From Odoribacter sp. (lineage in GTDB: Bacteria; Bacteroidota; Bacteroidia; Bacteroidales; Prolixibacteraceae), in NCBI GenBank assembly GCA_013824715.1, contig PNOH01000037.1, forward strand, positions 1 to 44,043: 44,043 bases of DNA. Reading direction: 5' to 3'. The notes under the pieces are model-generated. The model worked only from the letters and a program-made list of their open reading frames with translations, was not told where the DNA came from and did no database searches. The translations under genes and the position numbers were made by a program. Position 1 is the stretch's first letter; each line of letters opens with the position of its first letter. Shown piece after piece: positions 1-7,757 of this stretch.

Positions 1-154
1 GATTGAAACTCTTCTTTACATCGGCGATAAAGTGAAATTGGAGCCTTCCCCCCCAACATCCAATAGAATAAGGATTGAAACACATTTTTGAATCAAGCCC
101 TCAATTTTTGGCACAGGCTTCCCCCCCAACATCCAATAGAATAAGGATTGAAAC
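1..154 (+). CRISPR. Distal end of a CRISPR array, 37-bp repeats
   Basis: Two identical 37-bp repeats lie at 45-81 and 118-154. The last nine bases of a third (GATTGAAAC) form the window edge at 1-9. The spacers are 10-44 (35 bp) and 82-117 (36 bp) and are unrelated. The repeat starts CTTCCCCCCCAAC and ends AAGGATTGAAAC. The terminal ATTGAAAC is typical of the repeat-derived 5' handle of crRNAs in many type I-B and type III systems, so the array is inferred to be read on the plus strand, with its leader and older/newer units to the left, outside the window. No further repeat follows 154, so this is the trailer end. No cas genes are visible. Subtype cannot be assigned. Confidence 0.93.
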
Positions 155-197
155 GCCAGGAACAGTCGGTTGCCAATTCGATCTTTCAGGGTAGTGT

Positions 198-234
198 AAA
201 AACAAAAAACGCCTGAAATCATTGATTTCAAGCG
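198..234 (-). terminator. Intrinsic terminator of tRNA-Asn
   Basis: Read on the minus strand, an 11-bp stem (arms 224-234 and 210-220, one G-U pair, 3-nt loop) is followed by TTTTTTGTTTTT (209 down to 198). It lies about 30 bp beyond the 3' end of the minus-strand tRNA. It is a textbook rho-independent terminator and separates the tRNA unit from the CRISPR tail. Confidence 0.8.
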
Positions 235-262
235 CTATTGTGAATTTAAAGGTTCTAATCGG

Positions 263-336
263 CTCTCCAGGTAGGACTTGAACCTACGACCTACGGATTA
301 ACAGTCCGCCGCTCTAACCAACTGAGCTACTAGAGA
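263..336 (-). tRNA. tRNA-Asn (anticodon GUU)
   Basis: On the minus strand a complete 74-nt cloverleaf can be drawn. The acceptor TCTCTAG pairs with CTGGAGA, the D arm is GCTC...GAGC, the anticodon arm GCGGA-CTGTTAA-TCCGT carries anticodon GTT, and the T arm is GTAGG-TTCAAGT-CCTAC. The discriminator base is G. CCA is not encoded (CCG follows), so it is added after transcription, as usual in this phylum. The gene for the cognate synthetase, asnS, lies 1.5 kb away on the opposite strand. Confidence 0.96.
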
Positions 337-419
337 ATTCTGTTTTAACTATCGCCTTGTTATAAAAAGGCTTTCTTTTAAAGCGTTGCAAAAATAGTAG
401 CTTTTCCGAAAAGAAAAAA

Positions 420-427
420 TATTTTTG
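420..427 (+). promoter_or_regulatory. Putative Bacteroidota -7 box upstream of the PfkB kinase gene
   Basis: TATTTTTG matches the Bacteroidota sigma-ABfr -7 consensus TAnnTTTG exactly and ends 15 bp before the ATG at 443. No convincing -33 TTTG is found at 19-21 bp, and the implied leader would be very short, so this is weak support. Confidence 0.35.
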
Positions 428-442
428 CAAAAATATATTTTT

Positions 443-1462
443 ATGAATCCATTTAATGGCGCGCCAAATAAGCAAAAATCAATCCTTGGAATCGGGAATG
501 CCCTTATCGATGTTTTAATAAATATCACCGATGACTCGATATTACAAAAATTTGGATTACCAAAAGGAAGTATGACCTTGGTTGACTCGGTTCTTTCGGC
601 TGAAATAAAAAAAGAAACAAAGACGAATACCCGAATCATTCAAACCGGAGGATCGGCTGCGAATACGGTACATGGAATAGCCAAACTGGGTGGCCGGTGT
701 GGGTACATTGGCAAGATTTCGAAGGATGAATTCGGGAATTTTTATGTGGAAGATTTCAGAAATAACAAAATCAATACTCATTTCTTTTACAGCGAAACAG
801 GAACGGGTCATGCAACCGGGTTAATCAGCCCCGATTCAGAACGCACATTTGGTACGTATCTCGGTGCGGCAATGGAATTAACTGCTGAAGAAATGACTCC
901 TGAAATATTCCGGGATTATGGGATTCTACACATCGAAGGATATCTGGTTCAAAACCATGCTTTAATTGAAGCGGCCATGAAAACGGCCAAAGAAAACGGT
1001 TTGCTGGTTTCGATCGACATGGCAAGTTTTAATATCGTGGAACAAAATCTGGATTTCCTTCACCGGATCATCCGGCAATATGTTGACATCGTTTTTGCCA
1101 ACGAAGAAGAAGCTTTGGCGCTGACTGGCAAAAATCCGGAAGAGGCATTGGCCGAAATCGCAGATATGTGCAGTATCGCGGTTGTCAAACTTGGAGCACA
1201 GGGATCGTTGATAAAATCGGACAATCGCGTGGTACGAATTGATGCCATTCCTGCAAAAAACATTGATACAACAGGAGCTGGAGATATTTATGCTTCAGGA
1301 TTCCTTTATGCTTTAGCTGAAAATCTTGATCTTGAAGTCGCGGGTAAAATTGGCTCTCTTTTAGCCGGGAATGTGGTCGAAGTGATTGGAGCCAAAATAC
1401 CTGAAGAAACCTGGGAACGACTTATTCCTGAAATTGAAGCGATCAAACAATCCGGCAATTAA
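443..1462 (+). CDS. PfkB-family kinase, adenosine-kinase-like
   Basis: This 339-residue protein belongs to the PfkB (ribokinase/adenosine kinase) family, which transfers phosphate from ATP to a sugar or nucleoside hydroxyl in the cytoplasm. The N-terminal family motif GGSAAN is at about residues 69-74. The C-terminal signature DTTGAGD is at 275-281, with the catalytic base expected at Asp281. Length and the 'GGSAANTVHGIAKLGG' stretch resemble proteins annotated as adenosine kinase, but the substrate cannot be read from sequence, and fructose or another sugar is possible. ATG at 443 is preferred over the TTG at 425, because the family N-terminus begins near the later start. It stands alone, followed by a repeat element. 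Confidence 0.87.
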   Translation: MNPFNGAPNKQKSILGIGNALIDVLINITDDSILQKFGLPKGSMTLVDSVLSAEIKKETKTNTRIIQTGGSAANTVHGIAKLGGRCGYIGKISKDEFGNFYVEDFRNNKINTHFFYSETGTGHATGLISPDSERTFGTYLGAAMELTAEEMTPEIFRDYGILHIEGYLVQNHALIEAAMKTAKENGLLVSIDMASFNIVEQNLDFLHRIIRQYVDIVFANEEEALALTGKNPEEALAEIADMCSIAVVKLGAQGSLIKSDNRVVRIDAIPAKNIDTTGAGDIYASGFLYALAENLDLEVAGKIGSLLAGNVVEVIGAKIPEETWERLIPEIEAIKQSGN

Positions 1463-1482
1463 ATAGTCTGATGATGAAATAT

Positions 1483-1689
1483 TAATGCGAATCAAGGGTT
1501 GGATTTTTAAACCCAAAGGGTTGTTATGATTATAGAAAATGTTCGGAAAAGTGCATCATAAACCACGAAGTGGTGGCATTATTCTGCCATGCCTTCGGCA
1601 TTTTAAGATCTTTTTCATCCTAATTTGCTATAATCCTTTCATGCCTTCGGCATTTTGATTCAATTTTTTGTAACCCTTAATTCGCATTA
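1483..1689. repeat. MITE-like or structured intergenic element with 18-bp inverted ends
   Basis: The ends 1483-1500 and 1672-1689 are inverted copies, 17 of 18 bases matching. The interior also pairs (GATTATAG on the left with CTATAATC near 1629-1636) and carries three small perfect hairpins with 3-nt loops: ACCAC-GAA-GTGGT (1562-1574) and ATGCC-TTC-GGCAT twice (1589-1601 and 1641-1653). No ORF is present. It fills most of the gap between the kinase gene and asnS. It could be a non-autonomous mobile element, a REP-like unit or a structured RNA; nothing in the window decides. Confidence 0.6.
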
Positions 1690-1742
1690 GCAAGGGACAG
1701 TTTCTTAATTTTTATCCTGAAGATTTCATTTTTATCAGTCAC

Positions 1743-1775
1743 TTCGGTGAGTTCAGGCAGAAAAACATATTTTTG
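1743..1775 (+). promoter_or_regulatory. Putative promoter of asnS
   Basis: The -7 box TATTTTTG is at 1768-1775. It is preceded at 21 bp by TTCG (1743-1746), a near match to the -33 TTTG. The ATG of asnS lies 33 bp downstream, a plausible leader length for this phylum. Confidence 0.5.
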
Positions 1776-1808
1776 TACTCGATAAAAAATAAGCAAACAA
1801 CATATAGG

Positions 1809-3245
1809 ATGAAAAGACTGAAGATTAAGGAAATACTAAGTGGGGAGTTAATTGGGCAACAGGTAATTGTTAAAGGTTGGGTACGGACCAAACGGGGAAG
1901 TAAAAATGTCAATTTCATTGCATTAAACGACGGTTCGACCATCCATAACCTTCAGGTTGTTGCCGATGTTGAACATTTTGGTGAAGATTTGCTGAAAGAC
2001 ATCAATACCAGTGCAGCGCTGGGAATTACCGGCGAACTGGTAGCCTCGCAGGGAAGCGGACAGGCTGTCGAACTGAATGCAACCGAAATTATTATCTACG
2101 GAAAATCTGATCCCGATAAATACCCGATCCAGCCCAAAAAGCACAGCCTCGAATTTTTGCGCGAAAATGCCCATCTGCGGTTCCGTACAGCCACTTTTAG
2201 CGCCATATTCCGAATCCGTCATGCCATGGCTTTTGCCATTCACAACTATTTCAATCAAAAAGGTTTTGTGTACCTGCATACTCCAATCATCACCGGTTCA
2301 GACGCCGAAGGCGCCGGACAAATGTTCCGCGTGACCACTCTTGACGCAAAAAATCCACCCCTGCTTGAAGACGGGACCATTGATTATTCACAGGATTTCT
2401 TCGGAAAAGCGACCAACCTCACCGTTTCAGGTCAGTTGGAAGGCGAGTTGGCGGCAACAGCTTTAGGCGAAATTTACACGTTCGGGCCAACATTCCGGGC
2501 CGAAAATTCGAATACTGCCCGTCACCTGGCAGAGTTTTGGATGATTGAGCCTGAAATGGCTTTTTACGAACTTCAGGATAACATGGATTTGGCTGAAGAT
2601 TTTCTGAAAAGCCTGATTAAATATGCGCTTGAAAATTGTATGGACGATCTGGAATTCCTGAGCAAACGGCTTCAGGAGGAAGAAAAAACCAGGCCCATGG
2701 ACGAACGCTCGCTGGAGCTGGTCGAAAAACTGCGATTCGTTCTGGAGAACGATTTTATCAGGTTGCCATACACCGAAGCCATTGAAATACTCCGGAATTC
2801 GAACCATTACAAAAAGAACAAATTTCAATATCCGGTTGACTGGGGAACCGATTTACAGAGCGAACACGAACGGTATCTGGTTGAAAAGCATTTCAAAAAA
2901 CCAGTTATCCTGATCAACTACCCCAAAGACATCAAAGCATTTTACATGAAACAGAACGCCGATGGAAAAACAGTTTCGGCGATGGACGTTCTTTTCCCCG
3001 GAATCGGCGAGATTATTGGTGGTTCGCAGCGTGAAGAAGATTACGGCAAACTGGTCGGGCGGATGGAAGAAATGAATGTTCCGGTTCACGAAATGGATTG
3101 GTACCTCGATACCCGCCGTTTCGGAACTGTGCCTCATGCCGGGTTCGGATTAGGATTCGAAAGACTTCTCCTATTTGTAACCGGAATGGGCAACATCCGC
3201 GATGTGATTGCCTTTCCAAGAACACCGAAAAACGCGGAGTTTTAG
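1809..3245 (+). CDS. asnS: Asparaginyl-tRNA synthetase
   Basis: This class IIb aminoacyl-tRNA synthetase (478 residues) charges tRNA-Asn with asparagine using ATP. The N-terminal third is the OB-fold anticodon-binding domain ('[22 protein letters not shown]'). Motif 2 is visible as [20 protein letters not shown], and motif 3 as [10 protein letters not shown] from about residue 445, with the ATP-contacting Arg at about 452. Length is normal for bacterial AsnS. The ATG at 1809, after ATAGG, is chosen over the TTG at 1773, because the TTG lies inside the predicted -7 box and the family begins near [10 protein letters not shown]. The presence of AsnS means Asn-tRNA need not be made by the Asp/Glu amidotransferase route. 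It ends at a bidirectional terminator. Confidence 0.97.
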   Translation: MKRLKIKEILSGELIGQQVIVKGWVRTKRGSKNVNFIALNDGSTIHNLQVVADVEHFGEDLLKDINTSAALGITGELVASQGSGQAVELNATEIIIYGKSDPDKYPIQPKKHSLEFLRENAHLRFRTATFSAIFRIRHAMAFAIHNYFNQKGFVYLHTPIITGSDAEGAGQMFRVTTLDAKNPPLLEDGTIDYSQDFFGKATNLTVSGQLEGELAATALGEIYTFGPTFRAENSNTARHLAEFWMIEPEMAFYELQDNMDLAEDFLKSLIKYALENCMDDLEFLSKRLQEEEKTRPMDERSLELVEKLRFVLENDFIRLPYTEAIEILRNSNHYKKNKFQYPVDWGTDLQSEHERYLVEKHFKKPVILINYPKDIKAFYMKQNADGKTVSAMDVLFPGIGEIIGGSQREEDYGKLVGRMEEMNVPVHEMDWYLDTRRFGTVPHAGFGLGFERLLLFVTGMGNIRDVIAFPRTPKNAEF

Positions 3246-3274
3246 AAATGCTTTCTATCAGATAAAAAAGAAGA

Positions 3275-3304
3275 GGCCTGAAATCAACTTAATGACTTCA
3301 GGCC
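3275..3304. terminator. Terminator between convergent genes
   Basis: GGCCTGAA (3275-3282) and TTCAGGCC (3297-3304) form a perfect 8-bp stem. On the plus strand GCCTTTT follows. On the minus strand a T-rich run follows (complement of 3264-3271). It separates asnS from the convergent small-peptide gene and probably serves both. Confidence 0.7.
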
Positions 3305-3327
3305 GCCTTTTACAATAAACCTGGATA

Positions 3328-3603
3328 TTATTTTTTCCAAATTTTCTTCCTTTCACCACTACCATTTTCTGCATTGTTGTGACCACCAGAGTTCCCAGGT
3401 GGGTCTTGGTCACCATTGCCATAACCATTGTTGCCATGAGAGGTCTCAGGACCTGCTTGAGCCGGATTATTCAATAAAAGCATCATAGTTGCTGCAGAAA
3501 CAGCCATGTACCCGGTTTTTTTAATAGCTTCCTTGCGTGATATTGGTTTATTTGCAATATCTGCAACCGTTTTCTTTGCTAAATTTTCGATCTCTTTCTT
3601 CAT
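3328..3603 (-). CDS. Small Gly/Asn-rich secreted protein, unknown function
   Basis: This 91-residue protein has a charged N-terminus with KEAIKK just before a hydrophobic stretch (about residues 30-45) ending in PAQA, which looks like an export signal. The mature part of about 40 residues is almost only G, N, D, H and P (NNGYGNGDQDPPGNSGGHNN) and ends in a basic tail GERKKIWKK. Such Gly/Asn/Asp-rich tails occur in many small bacterial secreted proteins of unknown role. The long, basic region before the hydrophobic core is unusual for a simple signal peptide. AAGGAG abuts the ATG with no spacer. It lies between asnS (convergent) and a decayed DUF5723 copy. No function is assigned. Confidence 0.65.
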   Translation of the reverse strand: MKKEIENLAKKTVADIANKPISRKEAIKKTGYMAVSAATMMLLLNNPAQAGPETSHGNNGYGNGDQDPPGNSGGHNNAENGSGERKKIWKK

Positions 3604-3768
3604 CTCCTTGTTTTTTGTTTGTTAATTCAAAAATTTATCTGTTTATAATAATTCTTGTTCTTTCCAGTTTTTCAATATCTATAACAATTTGCATATTTCA
3701 GATACTTCCCATGAAATTTATCAATCCGAATTGGTTATATGTTCCAAATAAAATTATTTGCGAAATAG

Positions 3769-4173
3769 AATCAGATCAACTCCAGACTAAACTTAGGTTT
3801 GGTTGACAGATTTATCAGTTCGAAAGGGCTGAATCAAAATAGTTTCTCCTTAACGGCCAGTTATGAGGTAAACAAAAAGCTGCAAATTGCCTCAGGCTAT
3901 TCCATCATAGGCAATTCTTTCACAAATATGCCTTTGGTTGTACTCTATAAAAGGAATAGCAGTCAATCGTTTATCGGTACTGATAATTTCCTGTCATTCT
4001 TATTTCCCAGCTTCTCCGATTTTTCAGGAATAACTTTCGGCACCAGCTTTTTCTTGTTTCAACATTCGTCTAAATATAAACCACAATTGGAATATCTGCC
4101 CTATTTCAAAGAAAAGAAACCCAAACCAACTGGCAAAAGAGGTTTAATCTATAATAACTACAGTAAAAACTGA
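3769..4173 (+). pseudogene. Truncated 3' copy of the DUF5723 outer-membrane gene
   Basis: From about 3790 the translation (LVDRFISSKGLNQNSFSLTASY..., GYSIIGNSFTNMPLVVL, GTDNFLSFLFPSFSDFSGITFG) parallels the C-terminal third of the intact gene at 4250-5752 (LVDRYILMKDLNHHTFSITASF..., GYSIIGNTYSNIPLAVL, GTDNLMAFLAPSISEFSGLSFG). The 5' two thirds are absent. A TAG at 3766-3768 closes the frame just upstream, and the sequence before it is unrelated AT-rich DNA. The remnant stands directly in front of the full copy, as expected for a tandem duplication followed by deletion. The TTG at 3799 could start a 124-residue peptide, but it would lack a signal sequence. Confidence 0.75.
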
Positions 4174-4249
4174 ATAATTTAAAGTAAAAGAATAAAACCA
4201 GATGGATGACGTTTGTTGATATATGAGATCAAGTTTCAGAAAACAGGAT

Positions 4250-5752
4250 ATGAAAAACATACGAATAATTATACTGCTCCTATTTCAAATTGTTTTGACT
4301 TTACATGTGAAAGCTCAAACCAATATGGCTTTTTATCCCATTGAAAATCAATTTAATTCATACAATTATAATCCTGCCTTTTTAACTTCAAAAGGACAAT
4401 TCACCTTCAGCATTTTTCCGTTGGCCGGAACTAATTTCGGATATAATAATCAGAATGAAATTCAAAACCTGATATCCAAATTGCTTTCAGGAATAAATGA
4501 AGATAAAGACTACATTGAACTTGTTAAAAGCATGGTCAATCGTCCGACTTTTTATCAAAAAATAGAAAGTGAATTATTGACGTTCACTTTTCGCTCAAAG
4601 ATGGGCATTTTAAATTTTCGGGTCATGGAAAATGTATCATTTTCTGCTTCTGTAAAAGGTCCGGTCAGCGAATTTATGATACTGCCTGAGGTTAGAAGTG
4701 TTGTTATTAATGAGGTTCAGCGTATTCCTGCCTTGATTTTACACTTCAGGGAATACAGTATTGGGTATTCAATGTCGCCGAAAAAGAATAAACTGTCAGC
4801 CGGAATCAGGGCAAAATTATACTTTGGCAAAGGAGTTTTCTCTTCTGAAATTTCAGGATCAATACAGGATCAATCGGGTAATTACCTCTTAAAAACATGG
4901 GGTAAAGGAAACCTGTCGATGCCTGAAGAAACTATTTTAAACAACGATGGAACAACAACCAGTATTCCAAGCCTTGCAAAGTCATCAGTAACAAGCTATT
5001 TAATGAATTCAGGAAATCCTGGATTTGGAATAGACCTGGGAGTAAAATACAAAATTACACCCAAACTATCATTTTCGATGAGTGTAATTGACCTTGGAAA
5101 AATTAACTGGAAATCCAATCTGAATTCAAAGAGTTTTGATGGCATGTATAACTTCAACCCATCAAGCTTTACGAAAGGCTATGACCAGGATTCAGAAATC
5201 ATAACCAAAACCTCCGATAGTATTGCTTTCCTGGACGCTCAATCGTATGAATTTAAATTGACTCAGGTAAAATCTCCATTTTCAACTTCATTGCCACTTA
5301 CCTTTTATGCAGGTATTAATTACCAGATTCTTCCTGAGATTAAACTTAATTTGGTTGACCGGTATATCCTGATGAAGGATCTGAACCACCATACATTCTC
5401 GATTACTGCCAGCTTTGATTTAGACAAAAACCTTACTGTCAATACCGGATATTCGATCATTGGTAATACATACAGCAACATTCCTTTGGCCGTATTATTG
5501 AACCGCGATTTTGGCCAGATATACCTGGGTACAGATAATCTCATGGCATTTCTGGCGCCTTCGATTTCAGAATTTTCAGGCTTAAGCTTTGGAGCATGTT
5601 TTTATCTTTTCAGGAAAAGAGACCTGTATGGTACACCGACATCGGAATTCCCTTATCACAAACCCAAAAAATTGCGAAAAGTCAAGAATGATGGACGCAT
5701 ACTAAAAGAAGTCCCTGAGCACATATCACCCATGCCTTTTAAAAACAAATAG
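4250..5752 (+). CDS. DUF5723-family outer-membrane protein
   Basis: This 500-residue exported protein resembles the DUF5723 family, large predicted outer-membrane beta-barrels of unknown function found in Bacteroidota. ATG 4250 follows CAGGAT and begins a clear signal peptide (MKNIRIIILLLFQIVLTLHVKA, cleavage before QT); the earlier ATG at 4223 would add a polar extension. The body alternates short aromatic-rich strands and polar loops, and includes NYNPAFL near the N-terminus, a motif shared by PorP/OmpA-like barrels that begin 'YNPA'. The C-terminus is basic (KKLRKVKNDGR). A truncated duplicate lies immediately upstream. No T9SS sorting domain is present. Family assignment rests on recognition and should be checked by profile search. 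Confidence 0.7.
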   Translation: MKNIRIIILLLFQIVLTLHVKAQTNMAFYPIENQFNSYNYNPAFLTSKGQFTFSIFPLAGTNFGYNNQNEIQNLISKLLSGINEDKDYIELVKSMVNRPTFYQKIESELLTFTFRSKMGILNFRVMENVSFSASVKGPVSEFMILPEVRSVVINEVQRIPALILHFREYSIGYSMSPKKNKLSAGIRAKLYFGKGVFSSEISGSIQDQSGNYLLKTWGKGNLSMPEETILNNDGTTTSIPSLAKSSVTSYLMNSGNPGFGIDLGVKYKITPKLSFSMSVIDLGKINWKSNLNSKSFDGMYNFNPSSFTKGYDQDSEIITKTSDSIAFLDAQSYEFKLTQVKSPFSTSLPLTFYAGINYQILPEIKLNLVDRYILMKDLNHHTFSITASFDLDKNLTVNTGYSIIGNTYSNIPLAVLLNRDFGQIYLGTDNLMAFLAPSISEFSGLSFGACFYLFRKRDLYGTPTSEFPYHKPKKLRKVKNDGRILKEVPEHISPMPFKNK

Positions 5753-5823
5753 AAGATGAAGCCATAAGTCTGATCCAATTTCTCTTTTTGAAAGCAGAAG
5801 ATATACCATTCGATTAAAAATCG

Positions 5824-5831
5824 TAATTTTG
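5824..5831 (+). promoter_or_regulatory. Putative -7 box of rpoN
   Basis: TAATTTTG matches TAnnTTTG exactly, 17 bp before the ATG at 5849. No TTTG is present at the preferred 19-21 bp upstream, so the -33 element is missing or weak. Confidence 0.4.
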
Positions 5832-5848
5832 AGAAAAGTTGAATCCGA

Positions 5849-7297
5849 ATGGCAGATCAGAGATTAAGCTTACAGCAAAGGTTACTTCAGAAACTTTCGC
5901 CACAACAGATACAGGTTATCAAGTTGCTGGAGATACCTGCCATGCAACTCGAACAACGAATAAAAAGCGAGCTGGAAGAAAATCCCATCCTGGAATTGAT
6001 TGAATCAGATGAAGCCGATGACAGCTATGATAATGACCAGGACGATTCACCCTCGGATGACGAGTTTTCGCTGGAAGATTACATGAACGAAGAAGATATT
6101 CCCAACTACCGCTTAGCGGCCAATAATTACTCGAAAGACGACAAACAAATAGACATGCCCTACTCTTCGGGAGTTAGTTTCCATGATTCACTGATTGAAC
6201 AACTTGGGCTCTCGGAACTGAATGAAGAAGAAAAACTTATTGCTGAATATATCATCGGAAATATTGATGAAGACGGATATTTGCGCCGCAGTTTATTTTC
6301 CATTTCCGACGATCTGGCCTTCCACCAGAACATTGAAGTGAAACTGGAAGACCTGGAACGTTATCTGGAGATTATTCAGGATTTTGATCCTCCGGGTATT
6401 GGGGCGCGCGACCTTCAGGAATGTTTACTGCTTCAGATCATGCGTAAAAAAGGCAAAGACTCCACTTGCCTGGCATCGAAAATTCTTCAGGATAATTTCG
6501 AGGAGTTTACCAAAAAGCATTACGACAAGATCATTAAAAAACATGAGATCACCGGAGAAGAGCTTAAAGAAGCCATTGATGAGATTCTCAAGTTAAACCC
6601 AAAGCCCGGAAGTTCATACAGCAATCCCATGAGCAAATCGAACCAGGTGATTGTGCCCGATTTCCTTCTCGACAATCTGGAGGGAGAATTACAACTCAGC
6701 CTGAACCAGAAAAATGCACCCGATCTTCAACTCAACAGCACTTATCTCGACCTCATGAGAGCCTATTCAGGAAATAAAAAAATGGTCTCAAAAGACAAGA
6801 AAGAGGCTATGCTTTTTATGAAACAAAAACTTGATTCGGCCAAATGGTTCATAGATGCCATTCGGCAACGCCAGCAAACCCTGACAGTGACGATGGCCGA
6901 GATCATCAAATTTCAGAGGGAATTTTTTGAGGAAGGCGACGAAACCAAGCTCAGGCCCATGATCCTGAAAGATATTGCCGATTTGACAGGGCTCGACATC
7001 TCAACCATTTCGCGCGTTTCGAACAGTAAATACATTCAAACACATTTCGGGATTTATCCACTAAAATATTTCTTTTCTGAAGGCATGCAAACCGATACCG
7101 GCGAAGAGGTTTCGACACGCGAAATTAAATCTATTCTTCAGGAATGTATTGCTAACGAAGATAAACGCCATCCGGTAACTGACGAAAAACTGGCTTTGAT
7201 CCTGAAAGAAAAATCGTATATCGTTGCCCGCCGGACTGTAGCCAAATACCGCGAACAACTCGGAATTCCGGTCGCACGAATGAGAAAAGAACTTTGA
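5849..7297 (+). CDS. rpoN: RNA polymerase sigma-54 factor RpoN
   Basis: This 482-residue alternative sigma factor directs RNA polymerase to -24/-12 promoters and needs AAA+ activators. Region I is Gln/Leu-rich (LSLQQRLLQKLSPQQIQVIKLLEIPAMQLEQ) at residues 6-50 with ENPILEL. Region II is strongly acidic (about 53-90, DEADDSYDNDQDDSPSDDE). The core-binding part follows. The HTH is around LKDIADLTGLDISTISRVSNSKYIQTHFG, and the RpoN box ARRTVAKYRE sits about 20 residues from the end. Length is typical. Two bases after its stop begins the remnant of a membrane-protein gene, so it probably once headed a two-gene unit. No activator gene lies in the window. Confidence 0.97.
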   Translation: MADQRLSLQQRLLQKLSPQQIQVIKLLEIPAMQLEQRIKSELEENPILELIESDEADDSYDNDQDDSPSDDEFSLEDYMNEEDIPNYRLAANNYSKDDKQIDMPYSSGVSFHDSLIEQLGLSELNEEEKLIAEYIIGNIDEDGYLRRSLFSISDDLAFHQNIEVKLEDLERYLEIIQDFDPPGIGARDLQECLLLQIMRKKGKDSTCLASKILQDNFEEFTKKHYDKIIKKHEITGEELKEAIDEILKLNPKPGSSYSNPMSKSNQVIVPDFLLDNLEGELQLSLNQKNAPDLQLNSTYLDLMRAYSGNKKMVSKDKKEAMLFMKQKLDSAKWFIDAIRQRQQTLTVTMAEIIKFQREFFEEGDETKLRPMILKDIADLTGLDISTISRVSNSKYIQTHFGIYPLKYFFSEGMQTDTGEEVSTREIKSILQECIANEDKRHPVTDEKLALILKEKSYIVARRTVAKYREQLGIPVARMRKEL

Positions 7298-7298
7298 A

Positions 7299-7610
7299 TT
7301 GATTTTTGTGCTTCTCTTAAACTCCGGATTTTATTTTGCTGTTATTCCGTGGAGTTTGAAGCGGTTTATTCTGTTGGTAGTTTTCCTCTCAACCTGTGTT
7401 ATTCCGGCGCTCAGCATCGGTATATCAGCTATCAGTCCCAAATTTGATATAAAAATGGAAAAGGCAACCGACAGGGTTCTTCCACTCATTCTCATTGCAT
7501 GAACGGTTGCAACTGCAAGGTTGATTCTGACCAAACATACCGGCTCACAGGTTTATGCCGGATTTCTCCTCGGATTTCTGGTCATGGGTATGGTTATCCT
7601 GTTCGTCTGA
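7299..7610 (+). pseudogene. Decayed PAP2-like membrane protein gene behind rpoN
   Basis: The frame reads LIFVLLLNSGFYFAVIPWSLKRFILLVV...KFDIKMEKATDRVLPLILIA, then TGA at 7500-7502, and continues in the same frame as TVATARLILTKHTGSQVYAGFLLGFLVMGMVILFV to a stop at 7610. The two halves look like the start and end of a polytopic membrane protein of about 200 residues; the C-terminal HTxxQVxAGFLLGF resembles the last motif of PAP2-type phosphatases. The first 20-25 residues and a middle stretch of roughly 80-100 residues are missing. The stop is one base from GGA (Gly). Inference: N-terminal loss, in-frame internal deletion and a nonsense change. The family name is tentative. Confidence 0.72.
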
Positions 7611-7726
7611 AAAGACTGATGGATTGAATGAAAAGTATTTAGCTATCCGATGGCTGTTTCTTAATACTCTTAACGGTTAGAAATCAATTGACAGAAAGAA
7701 ACCGGAATTTACAATCTATAAATTCT

Positions 7727-7734
7727 TACTTTTG
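7727..7734 (+). promoter_or_regulatory. Putative -7 box of panB
   Basis: TACTTTTG is an exact TAnnTTTG match, 23 bp before the ATG at 7758. The -33 region has no clear TTTG. Confidence 0.45.
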
Positions 7735-7757
7735 TAGCCCAATTGAATACGAAATTT

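Noticed and set aside
155-197. Possible further CRISPR spacer and degenerate repeat after 154
   Set aside because: No stretch resembling the 37-mer follows; the next structure is the tRNA terminator.
425-442. TTG start at 425 for the PfkB kinase (similar TTG extensions at 1773 for asnS and 7743 for panB)
   Set aside because: At 1773 the TTG lies inside the predicted -7 box, and at 425 it overlaps one; the family N-termini begin at the downstream ATGs.
2463-2828. 121-codon minus-strand frame within asnS
   Set aside because: Shadow of a conserved housekeeping gene; no start context or motif.
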